The translations under genes were made by a program, and so were the position numbers. A stretch of DNA of 64,000 nt from Pseudonocardia hierapolitana (GTDB lineage Bacteria > Actinomycetota > Actinomycetes > Mycobacteriales > Pseudonocardiaceae), in assembly GCF_007994075.1 (NCBI RefSeq), contig NZ_VIWU01000001.1, positions 8,246,001 through 8,310,000 of the forward strand, written 5' to 3'. The notes beneath the pieces were generated by a model. It was not told where the DNA came from. It was given only the letters and a program-made list of their open reading frames with translations, and searched no databases. This document shows positions 33,963 through 43,044 of this stretch, one piece after another (the stretch's first letter is position 1; every line of letters starts with the position of its first letter).

Positions 33963-35987
33963 TCACAGTAGATCGCGCGGGATGCTGCGCGCCCAGTCCT
34001 TCGAGAACGTGCGGTGCTCGCCCTCGTACGCGTCGAGGTGGCCGTGCACCTCGAACGTCTCCGGCGTGCAGGTCAGCACGGTGCGGGTGACGGTCCGCGT
34101 GCTCCACCCGTCACGGGCGAACGTCATCGACCACTCCACGTCTCCGCGCGGTGAGGCGAAGTCGTCGGCCACGCTGCTGTAGCGCTCCACCACGCGCCGA
34201 CCGGTCGTCATGCCGGTGTCGTCGTGGCGCAGCACGCCGCCGTCCTTGACGATCTCCAGCACCGAGCGGTAGTCGATCAGGTCCCGCGACACCGTCCAGC
34301 TGTTCTCCCCCGGCTCGAGCTGCGTGGCCGGCGCGGGTGGTGCTCCCTCGGGTTCGTCGAAGGGGCGCAGCGGCACCTCGTCGTCCTCGGCCGTGGGCCG
34401 GACGGGCAGCACCAGGCAGCTGGTCCCGGTGCGGACGGTGAGCTCGGCCGGTTCCGGGGGCGGCCACGCGAGCGGCCAGTACGACGAGGAGAGCGACAGC
34501 CGGATCCGGTGTCCCGGCGGGAACGCCTGCGCCGCGCCGTTGAGCTGCACGCGGACCCGCTGGAACGCGCCCGGCTCGACCGGCTCCGGGTCGTCGTCGC
34601 GATCGCGGTGGGTGAGGTTGAGCAGCCCGTAGGTCACGCGGGTGGCGCGCCCGTCGGGGGCGACGTCGGACAGGCGGGCCGCGATCGTCGCGACCGGCCG
34701 GCTCGCTGCGACGTCCAGCTCCACCGCGGTGGCGCCGAGGATCTCGCAGCGCTCGGCGAGGGGCTCGGTCTCGAACACCAGCGAGCCGCCGTCCTCTTCG
34801 CGCTGGTCGTAGGGCAGATCCGGGGGTGCGTTGTACGAGGCCCACTTGCCGGCGAACTGACCCACCGACAGCGGCGACTGCACGCTCACCTCGCAGGGCT
34901 CGATCCGGGCGCCCACGGGCGCGATCCGGTAGCGGGCGAGGGCGTGCTCGGCCGGCCGGACGTGCGGGGAGGGCCAGCTCGGCTCGCCGACCCACCGGCC
35001 CGGCCGCTCCTCGTACGCGGTGGACGGCGGCACGCTCTCCTGCATCCACGTACGCAGCATCGGACCGTCCTCGGCGCCGTTCTCGCGGTCCTTCAGCCAC
35101 CGGTCGAACCAGCGCACGACCTCCTGCAGGTAGCCGATCGCGGGGCCGGGCACGCCGAGGTGCGGGTACTTGTGCGACCACGGCCCGATCAGGCCCTTGC
35201 GGGGCACGTCGAGGTGCTCGAGCACCCGGAAGACCGCGTTCGAGTAGCCGTCGGCCCATCCGCTGGAGGCGAACACCGGCACCTGAACGGCCGAGTAGTC
35301 CTCGCACACCGACGCCCGGCGCCAGTAGTCGTCGCGGCGCTGGTGTGCGAGCCACTTCAGGATCCAGGGCTCGGCGTGCTCGAGTCGCTCACGCCACATC
35401 TCCCGCCAGCGCTCCCCGACCACGGTCGGATCGGGTGGCAGGGTCGAGTAGGCGAACATCGTGCCGGCCTCGGCCAGGTTGTCCGAGAGCAGACAGCCGC
35501 CCATGTAGTGCATGTCGTCGGCGTAGCGGTCATCGGTGAAGGACGCGATGACGATCGCGCCGAGGCTCGGCGGGCGACGCGCGGCCACCTGCAGCCCGGC
35601 GAACCCGCCCCACGAGATGCCCATGAGCCCGGTACGCCCCGTGCACCACGGCTGGTCGGCCAGCCACGCCAGCGCCGTCTCGATGTCGCGGTGCTCCTGC
35701 TCGGTGTACTCGTCGCAGAGCACGCCGTCGGAGTCACCGCTGCCGCGGAGGTCGAGGCGCAGGCAGGCGTACCCGTGTCCGGCGAGGTAGGGGTGGTGGA
35801 TCGAGTCGCGCACGGAGGTGAGGTCGCGCTGGCGGTACGGGATCGCCTCGCAGACGGCCGGCACGGGCTCGCCGTTGGACGAGACCGGCCGCCACAGCCG
35901 GGCGGCGAGCTCGGCGCCGTCGGGCATCGGGATGCGGACGGTCTCGGCTGGGCGGACCTCGTGCGGGAGAGCGGAAACGGTGCGCAT
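33963..35987 (-). CDS. CocE/NonD family hydrolase
   Basis: A 674-residue alpha/beta-hydrolase of the X-Pro dipeptidyl-peptidase S15/cocaine esterase type, probably cytoplasmic (no signal). The oxyanion segment is RGSGDSDGV, the nucleophile lies in GISWGGFAGLQVA (Ser of GxSxGG), PVFASSGWADGYSN gives the acid Asp and IGPWSHKYPH the His. The C-terminal jelly-roll domain (GHRIRLSLSSSYWPLAWPPPEP) is present, so it is full length. These enzymes cleave alpha-amino-acid esters or amides and acyl esters. ATG 35987 shares a base with the ATP-grasp stop, so the two are coupled. Confidence 0.9.
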   Translation of the reverse strand: MRTVSALPHEVRPAETVRIPMPDGAELAARLWRPVSSNGEPVPAVCEAIPYRQRDLTSVRDSIHHPYLAGHGYACLRLDLRGSGDSDGVLCDEYTEQEHRDIETALAWLADQPWCTGRTGLMGISWGGFAGLQVAARRPPSLGAIVIASFTDDRYADDMHYMGGCLLSDNLAEAGTMFAYSTLPPDPTVVGERWREMWRERLEHAEPWILKWLAHQRRDDYWRRASVCEDYSAVQVPVFASSGWADGYSNAVFRVLEHLDVPRKGLIGPWSHKYPHLGVPGPAIGYLQEVVRWFDRWLKDRENGAEDGPMLRTWMQESVPPSTAYEERPGRWVGEPSWPSPHVRPAEHALARYRIAPVGARIEPCEVSVQSPLSVGQFAGKWASYNAPPDLPYDQREEDGGSLVFETEPLAERCEILGATAVELDVAASRPVATIAARLSDVAPDGRATRVTYGLLNLTHRDRDDDPEPVEPGAFQRVRVQLNGAAQAFPPGHRIRLSLSSSYWPLAWPPPEPAELTVRTGTSCLVLPVRPTAEDDEVPLRPFDEPEGAPPAPATQLEPGENSWTVSRDLIDYRSVLEIVKDGGVLRHDDTGMTTGRRVVERYSSVADDFASPRGDVEWSMTFARDGWSTRTVTRTVLTCTPETFEVHGHLDAYEGEHRTFSKDWARSIPRDLL

Positions 35988-37267
35988 CAGTCGAATTCGT
36001 AGGTCAGGGCGCCGACGGCGCGCTCGTACTTGGCCACCAGCTCGGCCTCGTCCCGGGCGCCGACGATCACGTCGGTGAGCTCGAAGCTGTAGCTGTCCTG
36101 CCCGAGCAGCTCGGAAAGCCGCTGCCCCTCGCGCGGCACCGGGGTCACCCGCACGCCGGGGATCTCGCGCTCGATCCGTGCGACCTCCTCGGGGCTCGGG
36201 CCGCGCCGCAGCACACCGTCGGAGAAGCGGCGGTGGTACCACTTCGCCGAGATCCCGTACGGGCCCTTGTCGCGGGGCAGCTCGGGATCGCGGCCGAGCG
36301 CGAGCTGGACCATGGCGTGGTGGTTGGCGATCCCGTCGACGTCGGCGAAGAGCTGGGCGTGCGACTGGGAGTGCCGCGGGTTGATCTCCAGCAGGCACAC
36401 GTCGCCCGACTCCGGGTCGCAGAAGAACTCGACGCTGAAGGTCGTCCAGTCCAGGCCGACACCCGCGATCACGCGCTCGGACACCTCCACCAGCCGTTTC
36501 TGCACGGGCTCGGGCAGCTGGGACGGGTACTGGTGGCGCAGGAAGCTCGACCGCTCCGGGTAGGTGATCGAGTCGAGCACCCCGTAGACGACGACCTCCC
36601 CGTCGTGCACGTACCCCTCCGTGGCGGCGCGCGCCCCGGTCATCGCCTCCTCGGCCAGGCACGCCTGCCCGCCGACCTCGGCGATCGCCTGCGGCAGGTC
36701 GAGCTGGTCGAGCACCCACTCGAACGGCCTGCCGAGCCGCCCGATGCCCTCGCGGATCTCCGCGACGGCATCGGCGAACTGCCGGTCATCGGCGACGTGG
36801 AACGCGAGCTCCGAGGAGTACGACTTCACCGGCTTGAGCCACACCGGGTAGCGCAGGCCGTCGGGCAACCGCGGGTCGTCGAGGTCGACGAGCCCGAAGC
36901 GGGGGTACTCCTCGATCACCTGCTGCTGCTCCAGACGGCTCCAGTACTTGTGCTCGCACTTCACGACCGCCTCGAGCGACGCGCCGTGCAGGCCGTAGCG
37001 GGCGGCGAGCAGCGGGACCAGCGTGCTGATCGGGAAGTCCCAGAACCCGATGACGGCGTCCACCGGCTCGTCCCGCCCGTCCAGTGTGCGGACGGCGCGG
37101 TCGAGAAGGTCCGGGATGCTGACCTCCCCCTCCTGCATCTCGGAGTCGGTGAGCACCGGCACGAACGTCTGCCGCTCGTGACCGGGCATGCGGCGCAGGA
37201 GCTCGAAGTTGGCCTCGTCGGCGCCGAGCACCGCTATCGTCGCTTCGTCGGATCGCTGGTCGTTCAC
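35987..37267 (-). CDS. ATP-grasp domain ligase
   Basis: A 426-residue ATP-grasp protein, first gene of the operon. The order is an N-terminal pre-ATP-grasp fold (ATIAVLGADEANFELLRRM, DAVIGFWDFPISTLVPLLAARYGL), ATP-binding lysines (VKCEHKYWSR and YPVWLKPVKSYSSELAF), then CLAEEAMTGARAATEGYVHDGEVVVYGVLD and the Mg2+ site TFSVEFFCDPESGDVCLLEINPRHSQSH (E...N-x-R). This signature belongs to carboxylate-amine ligases forming an acyl-phosphate then an amide. The substrates are unknown. Its coupling to two amide/ester hydrolases suggests synthesis and cleavage of one amide-linked metabolite or dipeptide-like compound. Confidence 0.85.
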   Translation of the reverse strand: MNDQRSDEATIAVLGADEANFELLRRMPGHERQTFVPVLTDSEMQEGEVSIPDLLDRAVRTLDGRDEPVDAVIGFWDFPISTLVPLLAARYGLHGASLEAVVKCEHKYWSRLEQQQVIEEYPRFGLVDLDDPRLPDGLRYPVWLKPVKSYSSELAFHVADDRQFADAVAEIREGIGRLGRPFEWVLDQLDLPQAIAEVGGQACLAEEAMTGARAATEGYVHDGEVVVYGVLDSITYPERSSFLRHQYPSQLPEPVQKRLVEVSERVIAGVGLDWTTFSVEFFCDPESGDVCLLEINPRHSQSHAQLFADVDGIANHHAMVQLALGRDPELPRDKGPYGISAKWYHRRFSDGVLRRGPSPEEVARIEREIPGVRVTPVPREGQRLSELLGQDSYSFELTDVIVGARDEAELVAKYERAVGALTYEFD

Positions 37268-37322
37268 ACGTGATCCGTAACCGCGGTGCCCGGTCCGAAA
37301 ACGTCAGGCCCAAACGTGAGGC

Positions 37323-38405
37323 TCAGTAGCGGACGGAGCTCTGCAGGAGCGGCGGGTACACGGTGGAGACCTCGCCGTCGACGGTGGTCCCCGCGAACTG
37401 CAGCATCGCCCGCTGCGCGCCGTGCATCGGTGCCGGGTAGTCCAGGGTCGGCGCCGAGATCTCGTCGAGCACGCCGAGCTGCTCCGGCGTGAGGGTCACC
37501 TCGAGCGCGGCGAGGTTGTCCTCGAGGTGCTGCACCCGCCGGGCGCCGACGATCGGCACGACGGTGCCGCGCCGGGCCCGCAGCCAGGCCAGCGACACCG
37601 CGGCCGGGCTGGTGCCGAGCTCGTCGGCGATCGTGGCGACGGCCTCGATGACGGCGAACTCGTCGTCGGTGGGCCCGCCGACGAAGGCGGCGCGGGCGGA
37701 GTCGGCGACCTGCGTGCCGCGGCGGTACTTGCCGGACAGGAAGCCGTTCCTCAGCGGGCTCCACGGCACGAGCGCCATGCCCTGGTCATGTGCGAGCGGG
37801 GCGAGCTCGCCCTCGACGGTGCGGGCCAGCAGCGAGTACTCGACCTGCAGCGCGATCAGCGGGGTCCAGCCCTTCAGCAGCGCCGTGGTCTGGGCCTGGG
37901 CGGTGACCCATGCAGGCGTGTTGGAGAAGCCGACGTAGCGGATCTTCCCCGCTCGGACCAGGTCGTCGAGGGCGCGCATCGTCTCCTCGATCGGCGTGTG
38001 GCGGTCCCAGTTGTGCAGCCAGTAGAGATCGAGGTAGTCGGTCTGCAGGCGGCGCAGGGTCTCGTGCAGCTGCGCGATGATCGACCCCCGGCCGGCACCG
38101 CCGCCGTTGGGGTCGCCGGGGAACATGTTGCCGAAGAACTTCGACGCCAGCACCACGTGCTCGCGCCGACCGGGGCGGGCCGCGAAGAAGTCGCCGAGGA
38201 TCTTCTCCGAGTGGCCGTTCGTGTAGAAGTTCGCGGTGTCGACGAAGTTCCCGCCGCGGTCCAGGTAGGTCGAGAGGATCTTCTCCGACTCCTCGACGCT
38301 GCAGCCGGCGCCGCCGCGATCGTCTCCGAATGTCATGGCGCCGAGGGCGAACGGGCTGACGCGCAGGCCGGACCGGCCGAGGGTGACGTAGTGGTCGAGA
38401 GGCAT
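37323..38405 (-). CDS. Aldo/keto reductase
   Basis: A 360-residue NADPH-dependent (beta/alpha)8 reductase. GRSGLRVSPFALGAMTFGDD is the opening signature. Tetrad residues lie in GGNFVDTANFYTNGHSEK (Asp, Tyr), VVLASKFFGNMF (Lys) and YLDLYWLHNWDRHTP (His). GFSNTPAWVTAQAQ and the C-terminal coenzyme segment VPIVGARRVQHLEDNLAAL complete it. ATG 38405 is chosen at the family-typical MPLDHYVTLGRSG. Divergent from an AraC regulator by 89 bp; such pairs usually respond to reactive carbonyls or xenobiotics. Confidence 0.92.
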   Translation of the reverse strand: MPLDHYVTLGRSGLRVSPFALGAMTFGDDRGGAGCSVEESEKILSTYLDRGGNFVDTANFYTNGHSEKILGDFFAARPGRREHVVLASKFFGNMFPGDPNGGGAGRGSIIAQLHETLRRLQTDYLDLYWLHNWDRHTPIEETMRALDDLVRAGKIRYVGFSNTPAWVTAQAQTTALLKGWTPLIALQVEYSLLARTVEGELAPLAHDQGMALVPWSPLRNGFLSGKYRRGTQVADSARAAFVGGPTDDEFAVIEAVATIADELGTSPAAVSLAWLRARRGTVVPIVGARRVQHLEDNLAALEVTLTPEQLGVLDEISAPTLDYPAPMHGAQRAMLQFAGTTVDGEVSTVYPPLLQSSVRY

Positions 38406-38494
38406 GAACCCATGCAACCGCCAGGCCCGCCGCCGAGGTAGATCGATCCGCGCCCGCTCTTGCACGATCCTCGCAACTTCGATCGGATCGGTGA

Positions 38495-39397
38495 GTGCAC
38501 CCGCTCGCCGAGATCCGCCGCTCGATCGTGACGCACGCCCGGCCGGACATGAAGACGCCCATTCCCGGGCTGCTGCTGTCCCGGGTGGCGACTCAGGAGC
38601 CGGACTACTCGCTGACCGACCCGCTGCTGGTCGTCATGGCGCAAGGGGGCAAGCGCCTCCTGCTCGGCGACGAGGTGTTCGAGTACCGGGCGGGACAGCT
38701 CCTCGTGGTCACGACCGGCCTGCCCGTCACCGGCCACTTCCTCGACGCCACCCCGCAGACCCCTGCGCTCGGCATGGGTCTGGTGCTGCGCCCGGCCACG
38801 ATCGCCCAGCTGCTGCTGGACGCTCCGGCCGCGCCGTCGCCGCGAGCCTCGACCGAACCGGCGATCGCGACCGGGGACGCCGGCCCCGACCTGCTCGACG
38901 CCGCGGCCCGATTGCTGCGGCTGCTCGACCACCCGGCCGACGCCCGCGTGCTCGCCCCTCTCGTCGAGAAGGAGATCCTCTGGCGGCTGCTCACCGGCCC
39001 GCACGGCGCGATCGTCCGCCAGATCGGCCTCGCCGACAGCAGCCTGTCCCAGGTGAGCCGGGCGATCCGGTGGATCCGCGACAACTACGCCGAACCGATG
39101 CGGATCGAGGACCTCGCGCGGACCGCCGGGATGAGCGCCGCCGCGTTCCACCGGCACTTCCGCGCCGTCACGACCATGAGCCCCCTGCAGTTCCAGAAGC
39201 GCATCCGCCTGCAGGAGGCGCGGTCGCTCCTGCTGGCGCGGCCCGACGACGTCGCGGGCGTGGGCCACCTCGTCGGCTACGACAGCCCGTCGCAGTTCAG
39301 CCGCGAGTACCGCCGGCTCTTCGGTGCACCGCCCGGGCAGGACGCGACGCGGCTGCGCGCGGCGGCCGCTGTGGGGCCCGTCCCGCACCTCCCCTGA
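38495..39397 (+). CDS. AraC family regulator (cupin-6 type)
   Basis: A 300-residue regulator. The N-terminal AraC-type arabinose-binding-like/cupin-6 domain (PIPGLLLSRVATQEPDYSLTDPLLVVMAQGGKRLLLGD, broken here by its YRAGQLLVVTTGLPVTG strand) is followed by two helix-turn-helices (MRIEDLARTAGMSAAAFHRHFRAVTTMSPLQFQKRIRLQEAR and VGYDSPSQFSREYRRLFG, quoted in parts). GTG 38495. It probably activates the divergent aldo/keto reductase. Confidence 0.9.
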   Translation: MHPLAEIRRSIVTHARPDMKTPIPGLLLSRVATQEPDYSLTDPLLVVMAQGGKRLLLGDEVFEYRAGQLLVVTTGLPVTGHFLDATPQTPALGMGLVLRPATIAQLLLDAPAAPSPRASTEPAIATGDAGPDLLDAAARLLRLLDHPADARVLAPLVEKEILWRLLTGPHGAIVRQIGLADSSLSQVSRAIRWIRDNYAEPMRIEDLARTAGMSAAAFHRHFRAVTTMSPLQFQKRIRLQEARSLLLARPDDVAGVGHLVGYDSPSQFSREYRRLFGAPPGQDATRLRAAAAVGPVPHLP

Positions 39398-39760
39398 CCG
39401 GACGAGGTCGGTCGCCCGGGCCAGGCCGGCGGCCCCGGTCGTCGTGGGTCGGCCCCCGCCACCACCAGCGCGTGACACCTTCGGGCGTGCGGACGAGTGG
39501 TGTCCGTGCGGGGGCCTAGCGGTGCGCCGTCGGTAGGCGTAGTTTGCCGGCCTCCGTCAGAGCGGGACTCCGATGAGGACCACGGGCAGGCGCGGACACG
39601 GCGTCGAACTCGATCACCGCGCTGACCGACGGCCGGCGCCGCTCCACGACGTCCCGGCAGCGCCTTCATGCGTGATCCAGGGCACCGGTGCCGCCGGATC
39701 GCCCACACGGCCGGTCACCTCGATCGGGACGACGACCCCCAGAACGGAGGGAAGATCATC
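39398..39760. other. 363-bp intergenic stretch, no gene recognised
   Basis: Lies between the AraC regulator and the lipoprotein gene. I see no open frame with coding character, RNA gene or convincing operator. It contains the ribosome-binding site and probably the promoter of the lipoprotein gene at its right end. Confidence 0.5.
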
Positions 39761-40588
39761 ATGCGTTGTCAGCGACTTCTCCGCGGCCTCGGATTGGTCT
39801 GTGCCGCCAGCACGGCCCTGGCCCTTCTCCCGGGCTGCAGCAGTGCTGGGAGCGCGCCTCCCAGCAACAGCGGCACCTTCTTCGGCCCGTCCCAACCTCT
39901 CGGGAACGGCACCGTCAAGACCTACGCCGCGCTCGACGAAGGCGGCCGCCCGACCGAGGTCGGCGTGCGACTGACGGCCACCGCCCTGGACGGGCTGCCC
40001 GAAACCAGCACCGGTCTCCCACCGACGTTGATGCTCGACTTCCCCGACCAGGCGTCGGCGACCGCGTTCGATCACGTCATGCTCAACTGGAACCCGCAGG
40101 GGCACGAGCCACCCGAGCTGTTCGGCGAACCGCACTTCGACTTCCACTTCGACATGGTCGACATGGCGACGATCCACGGCATCATCGCGTCCGATCCGGA
40201 CTACACGGCCAAGGCCGAACGCGCACCCGAGGCGAAGTACGTGCCACAGGACTACGTCGTCCCGCCCGGCGCGCCCGCCGCTGCTCAGGCGGTGCCCGGC
40301 ATGGGTGTGCACTTGATCGACTTCAGTGATCCCGCTCTCGTCCCCGGCTCCTACGACTTCGAGCAGATCATCATCAACGGCACCTGGGACGGCCGCTACA
40401 CGTTCGTCGAGCCGATGATCACGCGCGAATGGCTGCTGACCGACCCGGCGTTCCAGCAGCCCCTCAAACTGCCCCAGGCGTACCACAAGTCCGCCTACTA
40501 CCCGACCACGTACGGCGTCCACGTCGACGAGCAGTCGAAGGACTACGTCATCTCGCTCTCCGGGATGACGATGCGTGAAGCGTCGTAG
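39761..40588 (+). CDS. Secreted lipoprotein, DUF5602/TTHB210-like
   Basis: A 275-residue lipoprotein of unknown function. Signal peptide with lipobox LLPGC, then a domain with a histidine-rich segment (EPHFDFHFDMVDMATIHGI) that could bind a metal, and YDFEQIIINGTWDGRYTFVEPMIT. ATG 39761 follows GGAGGG at a suitable distance. The HFDFHF pattern matches the DUF5602 family as I remember it. The gene stands alone and its 3' end overlaps the convergent LLM oxidoreductase by 41 bp. Confidence 0.75.
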   Translation: MRCQRLLRGLGLVCAASTALALLPGCSSAGSAPPSNSGTFFGPSQPLGNGTVKTYAALDEGGRPTEVGVRLTATALDGLPETSTGLPPTLMLDFPDQASATAFDHVMLNWNPQGHEPPELFGEPHFDFHFDMVDMATIHGIIASDPDYTAKAERAPEAKYVPQDYVVPPGAPAAAQAVPGMGVHLIDFSDPALVPGSYDFEQIIINGTWDGRYTFVEPMITREWLLTDPAFQQPLKLPQAYHKSAYYPTTYGVHVDEQSKDYVISLSGMTMREAS

Positions 40589-41636
40589 GGCCGGAAGAGT
40601 GGGAAGTCGTCGCCCGGACGAGGTCGATCCCGCGGGCCAGCGTGGTGAGCCGGTCGTCGAGCGTGTCGCCGGCCGGGTAGAGCCGCACGGTGTCGACGCC
40701 GGCGTCGCGCCAGACCCGTAGCCGTGCCCGCACCATCTCCTCGGTGCCGATCAGCGTGGTGGCCAGCACCATCTCGTCGGTGACGAGCGCGGTGGCCCCG
40801 TCGCGGTCGCCGGCCAGCCAGCGCTCCCGCACGGCCGCGGCGACCTCGGCCCATCCCTGGCGGCTGTAGGCGTCGTTGTAGAAGTTCGTGCTCGCCGAGC
40901 CCATCCCGCCGAGGCTGAAGGCGAGCCCCTTCCGCCGGTCGGCGGTCATGCGCCGCAGCTCGTCCTCGTCGGCGGCGAAAGCGACCTCGGCACCCTGGCA
41001 GACGTCCAGGTCGCGCCGGCGCCGCCCGGAACGTGCCAGCCCGGCGTCGAGGTGGGCGAAGTAGGCGGCCGCGCCCTCGGGGACGAAGCTCGTGCCCAGC
41101 CAGCCGTCGGCGATCTCACCGGCCAGCTCCAGCAGCTTCGGTGACAGCGCGGCGAGGTACAGCGGGATGTCCGGGTTCGGGGCCGTCGACAGCCGCATCG
41201 GGCGGCCGTCGCCGCCGGGCAACGGGATCCGCACCGTCTCCCCGTCGTAGGCGACCTTCTCGCCTGCGAGGACCCGGCGCACGACGTCCACGGTCTCGCG
41301 CATCCGGGTGAGCGGCCGGGCGAACGGCACCCCGTGCAGCCCCTCGATCACCTGCGGACCGGACGCGCCGAGGCCGAGCAGGAACCGCCCACCGGACAGG
41401 TCGGCGAGCGTGAGCGCCGCCTGCGCGATCGCCACCGGCGTGCGCGTGCCGAGCTGGAGCACCCCGGACCCGAGCAGCAGCCGGTCGGTGCGGGCGGCGA
41501 GGTGGCCCAGCACCGACACCGCGTCAGCGCCCCACGCCTCGGCCACCCAGCAGATGTCGAGCCCGAGGTTCTCGGCCTCGCACACGAACTCCACCGTCTC
41601 CCGGCCGGCTCCCTCGACGGTGGTGGCGGTGCGCAT
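40548..41636 (-). CDS. LLM-class F420-dependent oxidoreductase
   Basis: A 362-residue luciferase-like TIM-barrel flavin/F420 enzyme. ETVEFVCEAENLGLDICWVAEAWGADAVSVLGHLAARTDRLLLGSGVLQLGTRTP covers the conserved first strands (cited in part), LADLSGGRFLLGLGASGPQVIEGLHG is the F420 phosphate-binding signature, and VRLYPAGD closes the barrel. The C-terminal tail (HSSGPTTLHASSSRRAR) is atypical and overlaps the lipoprotein gene. ATG 41636 shares a base with the SRPBCC stop, so the pair is co-translated. The substrate is unknown. Confidence 0.88.
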   Translation of the reverse strand: MRTATTVEGAGRETVEFVCEAENLGLDICWVAEAWGADAVSVLGHLAARTDRLLLGSGVLQLGTRTPVAIAQAALTLADLSGGRFLLGLGASGPQVIEGLHGVPFARPLTRMRETVDVVRRVLAGEKVAYDGETVRIPLPGGDGRPMRLSTAPNPDIPLYLAALSPKLLELAGEIADGWLGTSFVPEGAAAYFAHLDAGLARSGRRRRDLDVCQGAEVAFAADEDELRRMTADRRKGLAFSLGGMGSASTNFYNDAYSRQGWAEVAAAVRERWLAGDRDGATALVTDEMVLATTLIGTEEMVRARLRVWRDAGVDTVRLYPAGDTLDDRLTTLARGIDLVRATTSHSSGPTTLHASSSRRAR

Positions 41637-42145
41637 CAGGATCCCGCCTCGACCCGCTCCTTGAGCGCCGCGAGGGTGGCGGTCATGTTCCGCTCGAACT
41701 CCCGCAGCCGCACGAAGACGATCTTCTGCTCCTTGTCGGGCATCCGCTCGATGGCGTGGCTCAACCCGGACCGGCCGGGCCCGAGCCGGACCCACTCGGT
41801 GAGCCGCGTGCCGCCGTCGGCGGGTTCCAGGGTGAACCGCCAGGTCGCCGCCGGGTGCTGCGGGTCGTGCACGGCCCAGGCGAACTCCCGCGGCCGCTCG
41901 CAGGTCACGACGTGCGAGATGACCGACCACTCCCCCAAGGCGTCGTGCCGGCTGTGCCCGACGAACCGGGATCCGACGGCCGGGCCGCACGCGTCGAGCC
42001 ACTCGACGGACTGCAGCTCGGGGCTCGACGCCGCCATGCCGGGCAGGTCGACCACCGCGGTCCAGACCTCGTCCGGCGGGGCGGCGATCCACGTCGTCAC
42101 CTCGGCGGTCGGGCAGTCGGCATAGCGGGCACCGGTCCATTCCAC
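41636..42145 (-). CDS. SRPBCC (START-like) family protein
   Basis: A 169-residue helix-grip protein of the polyketide-cyclase/Bet v 1 superfamily, which bind hydrophobic ligands or act as cyclases. VTTWIAAPPDEVWTAVVDLPGMAASSPELQSVEWLD is the typical first half (in part) and GTRLTEWVRLGPGRSGLSHAIERMPDKE the cavity-lining strands and long helix. Coupled to the F420 enzyme, so it may bind the same hydrophobic compound. Confidence 0.85.
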   Translation of the reverse strand: MEWTGARYADCPTAEVTTWIAAPPDEVWTAVVDLPGMAASSPELQSVEWLDACGPAVGSRFVGHSRHDALGEWSVISHVVTCERPREFAWAVHDPQHPAATWRFTLEPADGGTRLTEWVRLGPGRSGLSHAIERMPDKEQKIVFVRLREFERNMTATLAALKERVEAGS

Positions 42146-42160
42146 GGGGTCAGGGTGGCA

Positions 42161-42970
42161 TCAACCGCCGCTGATCCGCACCACCGCGTCGACGACGGCA
42201 GGCCCGCTGTTGAGCTCCTCGTCGTTGTGCCGCACCCCCGGCAGCTCGACGTAGGACGCGCCCGCGACCTCGGCGACCGCCCGGCTCTGCTCGACCGGCA
42301 CGATCTCGTCGGCCGCGCCCGCCACCACCGCGACCGGCGCCCGCACCGACCGCACGTGCTCCAGCAGCGGGAACCGATCCCGCAGCAACGCCCGGACCGG
42401 CAGGAACGGGTAGGCGCGCGCGCCGACGTCGGCGAGCGAGGTGAACGGGCTGCGCAGCACCAGCGCGCCGACCGGTCGCTCGGTGGCCAGCCGGGTCAGC
42501 GGCGCGCCGCCGAGGCTCTCCCCGAACAGCACCAGCCGGTCGGGCGCCACACCGCGTTCCTCGACCAGGTACCGGTACGCCGCGTCGACGTCCGCGGCGA
42601 GGCCCTCCTCGGTGGGCGAGCCGGGGTTGCCGCCGTAGCCGCGGTACTCCACGAGCAGGACGTCGAACCCCTCCGCCGCGAGGGCGCGCGCGAGCGGCGC
42701 CCGCAGCACCCGCGAGCCGCCGTTGCCGGGCGCCACCAGCACCGTCCGGTCCTCGGCCGGCCCGGTGGCGGGCGCCCACCACGCGGCCAGGTCGAGCCCG
42801 TCCCCGGTGTGCAGCACGACGTCGCGGCCGCCGTTCAGGTAAGCCGCCGCGGGTCCGTCCGGCCCGCCGAACGGCAGGTAGACCAGCCGCCGCTGGAAGA
42901 CCCACGCCAGCGCGACGACCACGACCGCCAGCACGACGACGGCGACGCCCACCCGCAACGCGGTACCCAT
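42161..42970 (-). CDS. Membrane-anchored alpha/beta hydrolase (ABHD13/BEM46-like)
   Basis: A 269-residue serine hydrolase with an N-terminal membrane helix (VGVAVVVLAVVVVALAWVF), then RRLVYLPFGGP. The triad is Ser in LFGESLGGAPL, Asp in VAGAADEIVPVEQS and His in VRHNDEE. EYRGYGGNPGSPTEEGL is the BEM46 signature. The orientation of the catalytic domain (probably outside) and the substrate are unknown. Divergent from the APC permease across a small inverted repeat. Confidence 0.88.
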   Translation of the reverse strand: MGTALRVGVAVVVLAVVVVALAWVFQRRLVYLPFGGPDGPAAAYLNGGRDVVLHTGDGLDLAAWWAPATGPAEDRTVLVAPGNGGSRVLRAPLARALAAEGFDVLLVEYRGYGGNPGSPTEEGLAADVDAAYRYLVEERGVAPDRLVLFGESLGGAPLTRLATERPVGALVLRSPFTSLADVGARAYPFLPVRALLRDRFPLLEHVRSVRAPVAVVAGAADEIVPVEQSRAVAEVAGASYVELPGVRHNDEELNSGPAVVDAVVRISGG

Positions 42971-42999
42971 GCTCCGCCCGATGACCCGAGGATTCGGCC

Positions 43000-43027
43000 G
43001 CTGATGGTAGTCGGGAGACCCATCAGC
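43000..43027. promoter_or_regulatory. 8-bp inverted repeat upstream of the APC permease
   Basis: GCTGATGG (43000-43007) and CCATCAGC (43020-43027) are perfectly complementary with a 12-base loop, ending 18 bp before the permease ATG. Could be an operator or a stem-loop near the transcript 5' end. Confidence 0.35.
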
Positions 43028-43044
43028 ACCCGATACTCGCGATC

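Noticed and set aside
39398..39760. Possible ORF fragment on the minus strand around 39560-39650
   Set aside because: A short stretch looked coding (SAVIEFDAVSA) but has no start, family match or continuation.
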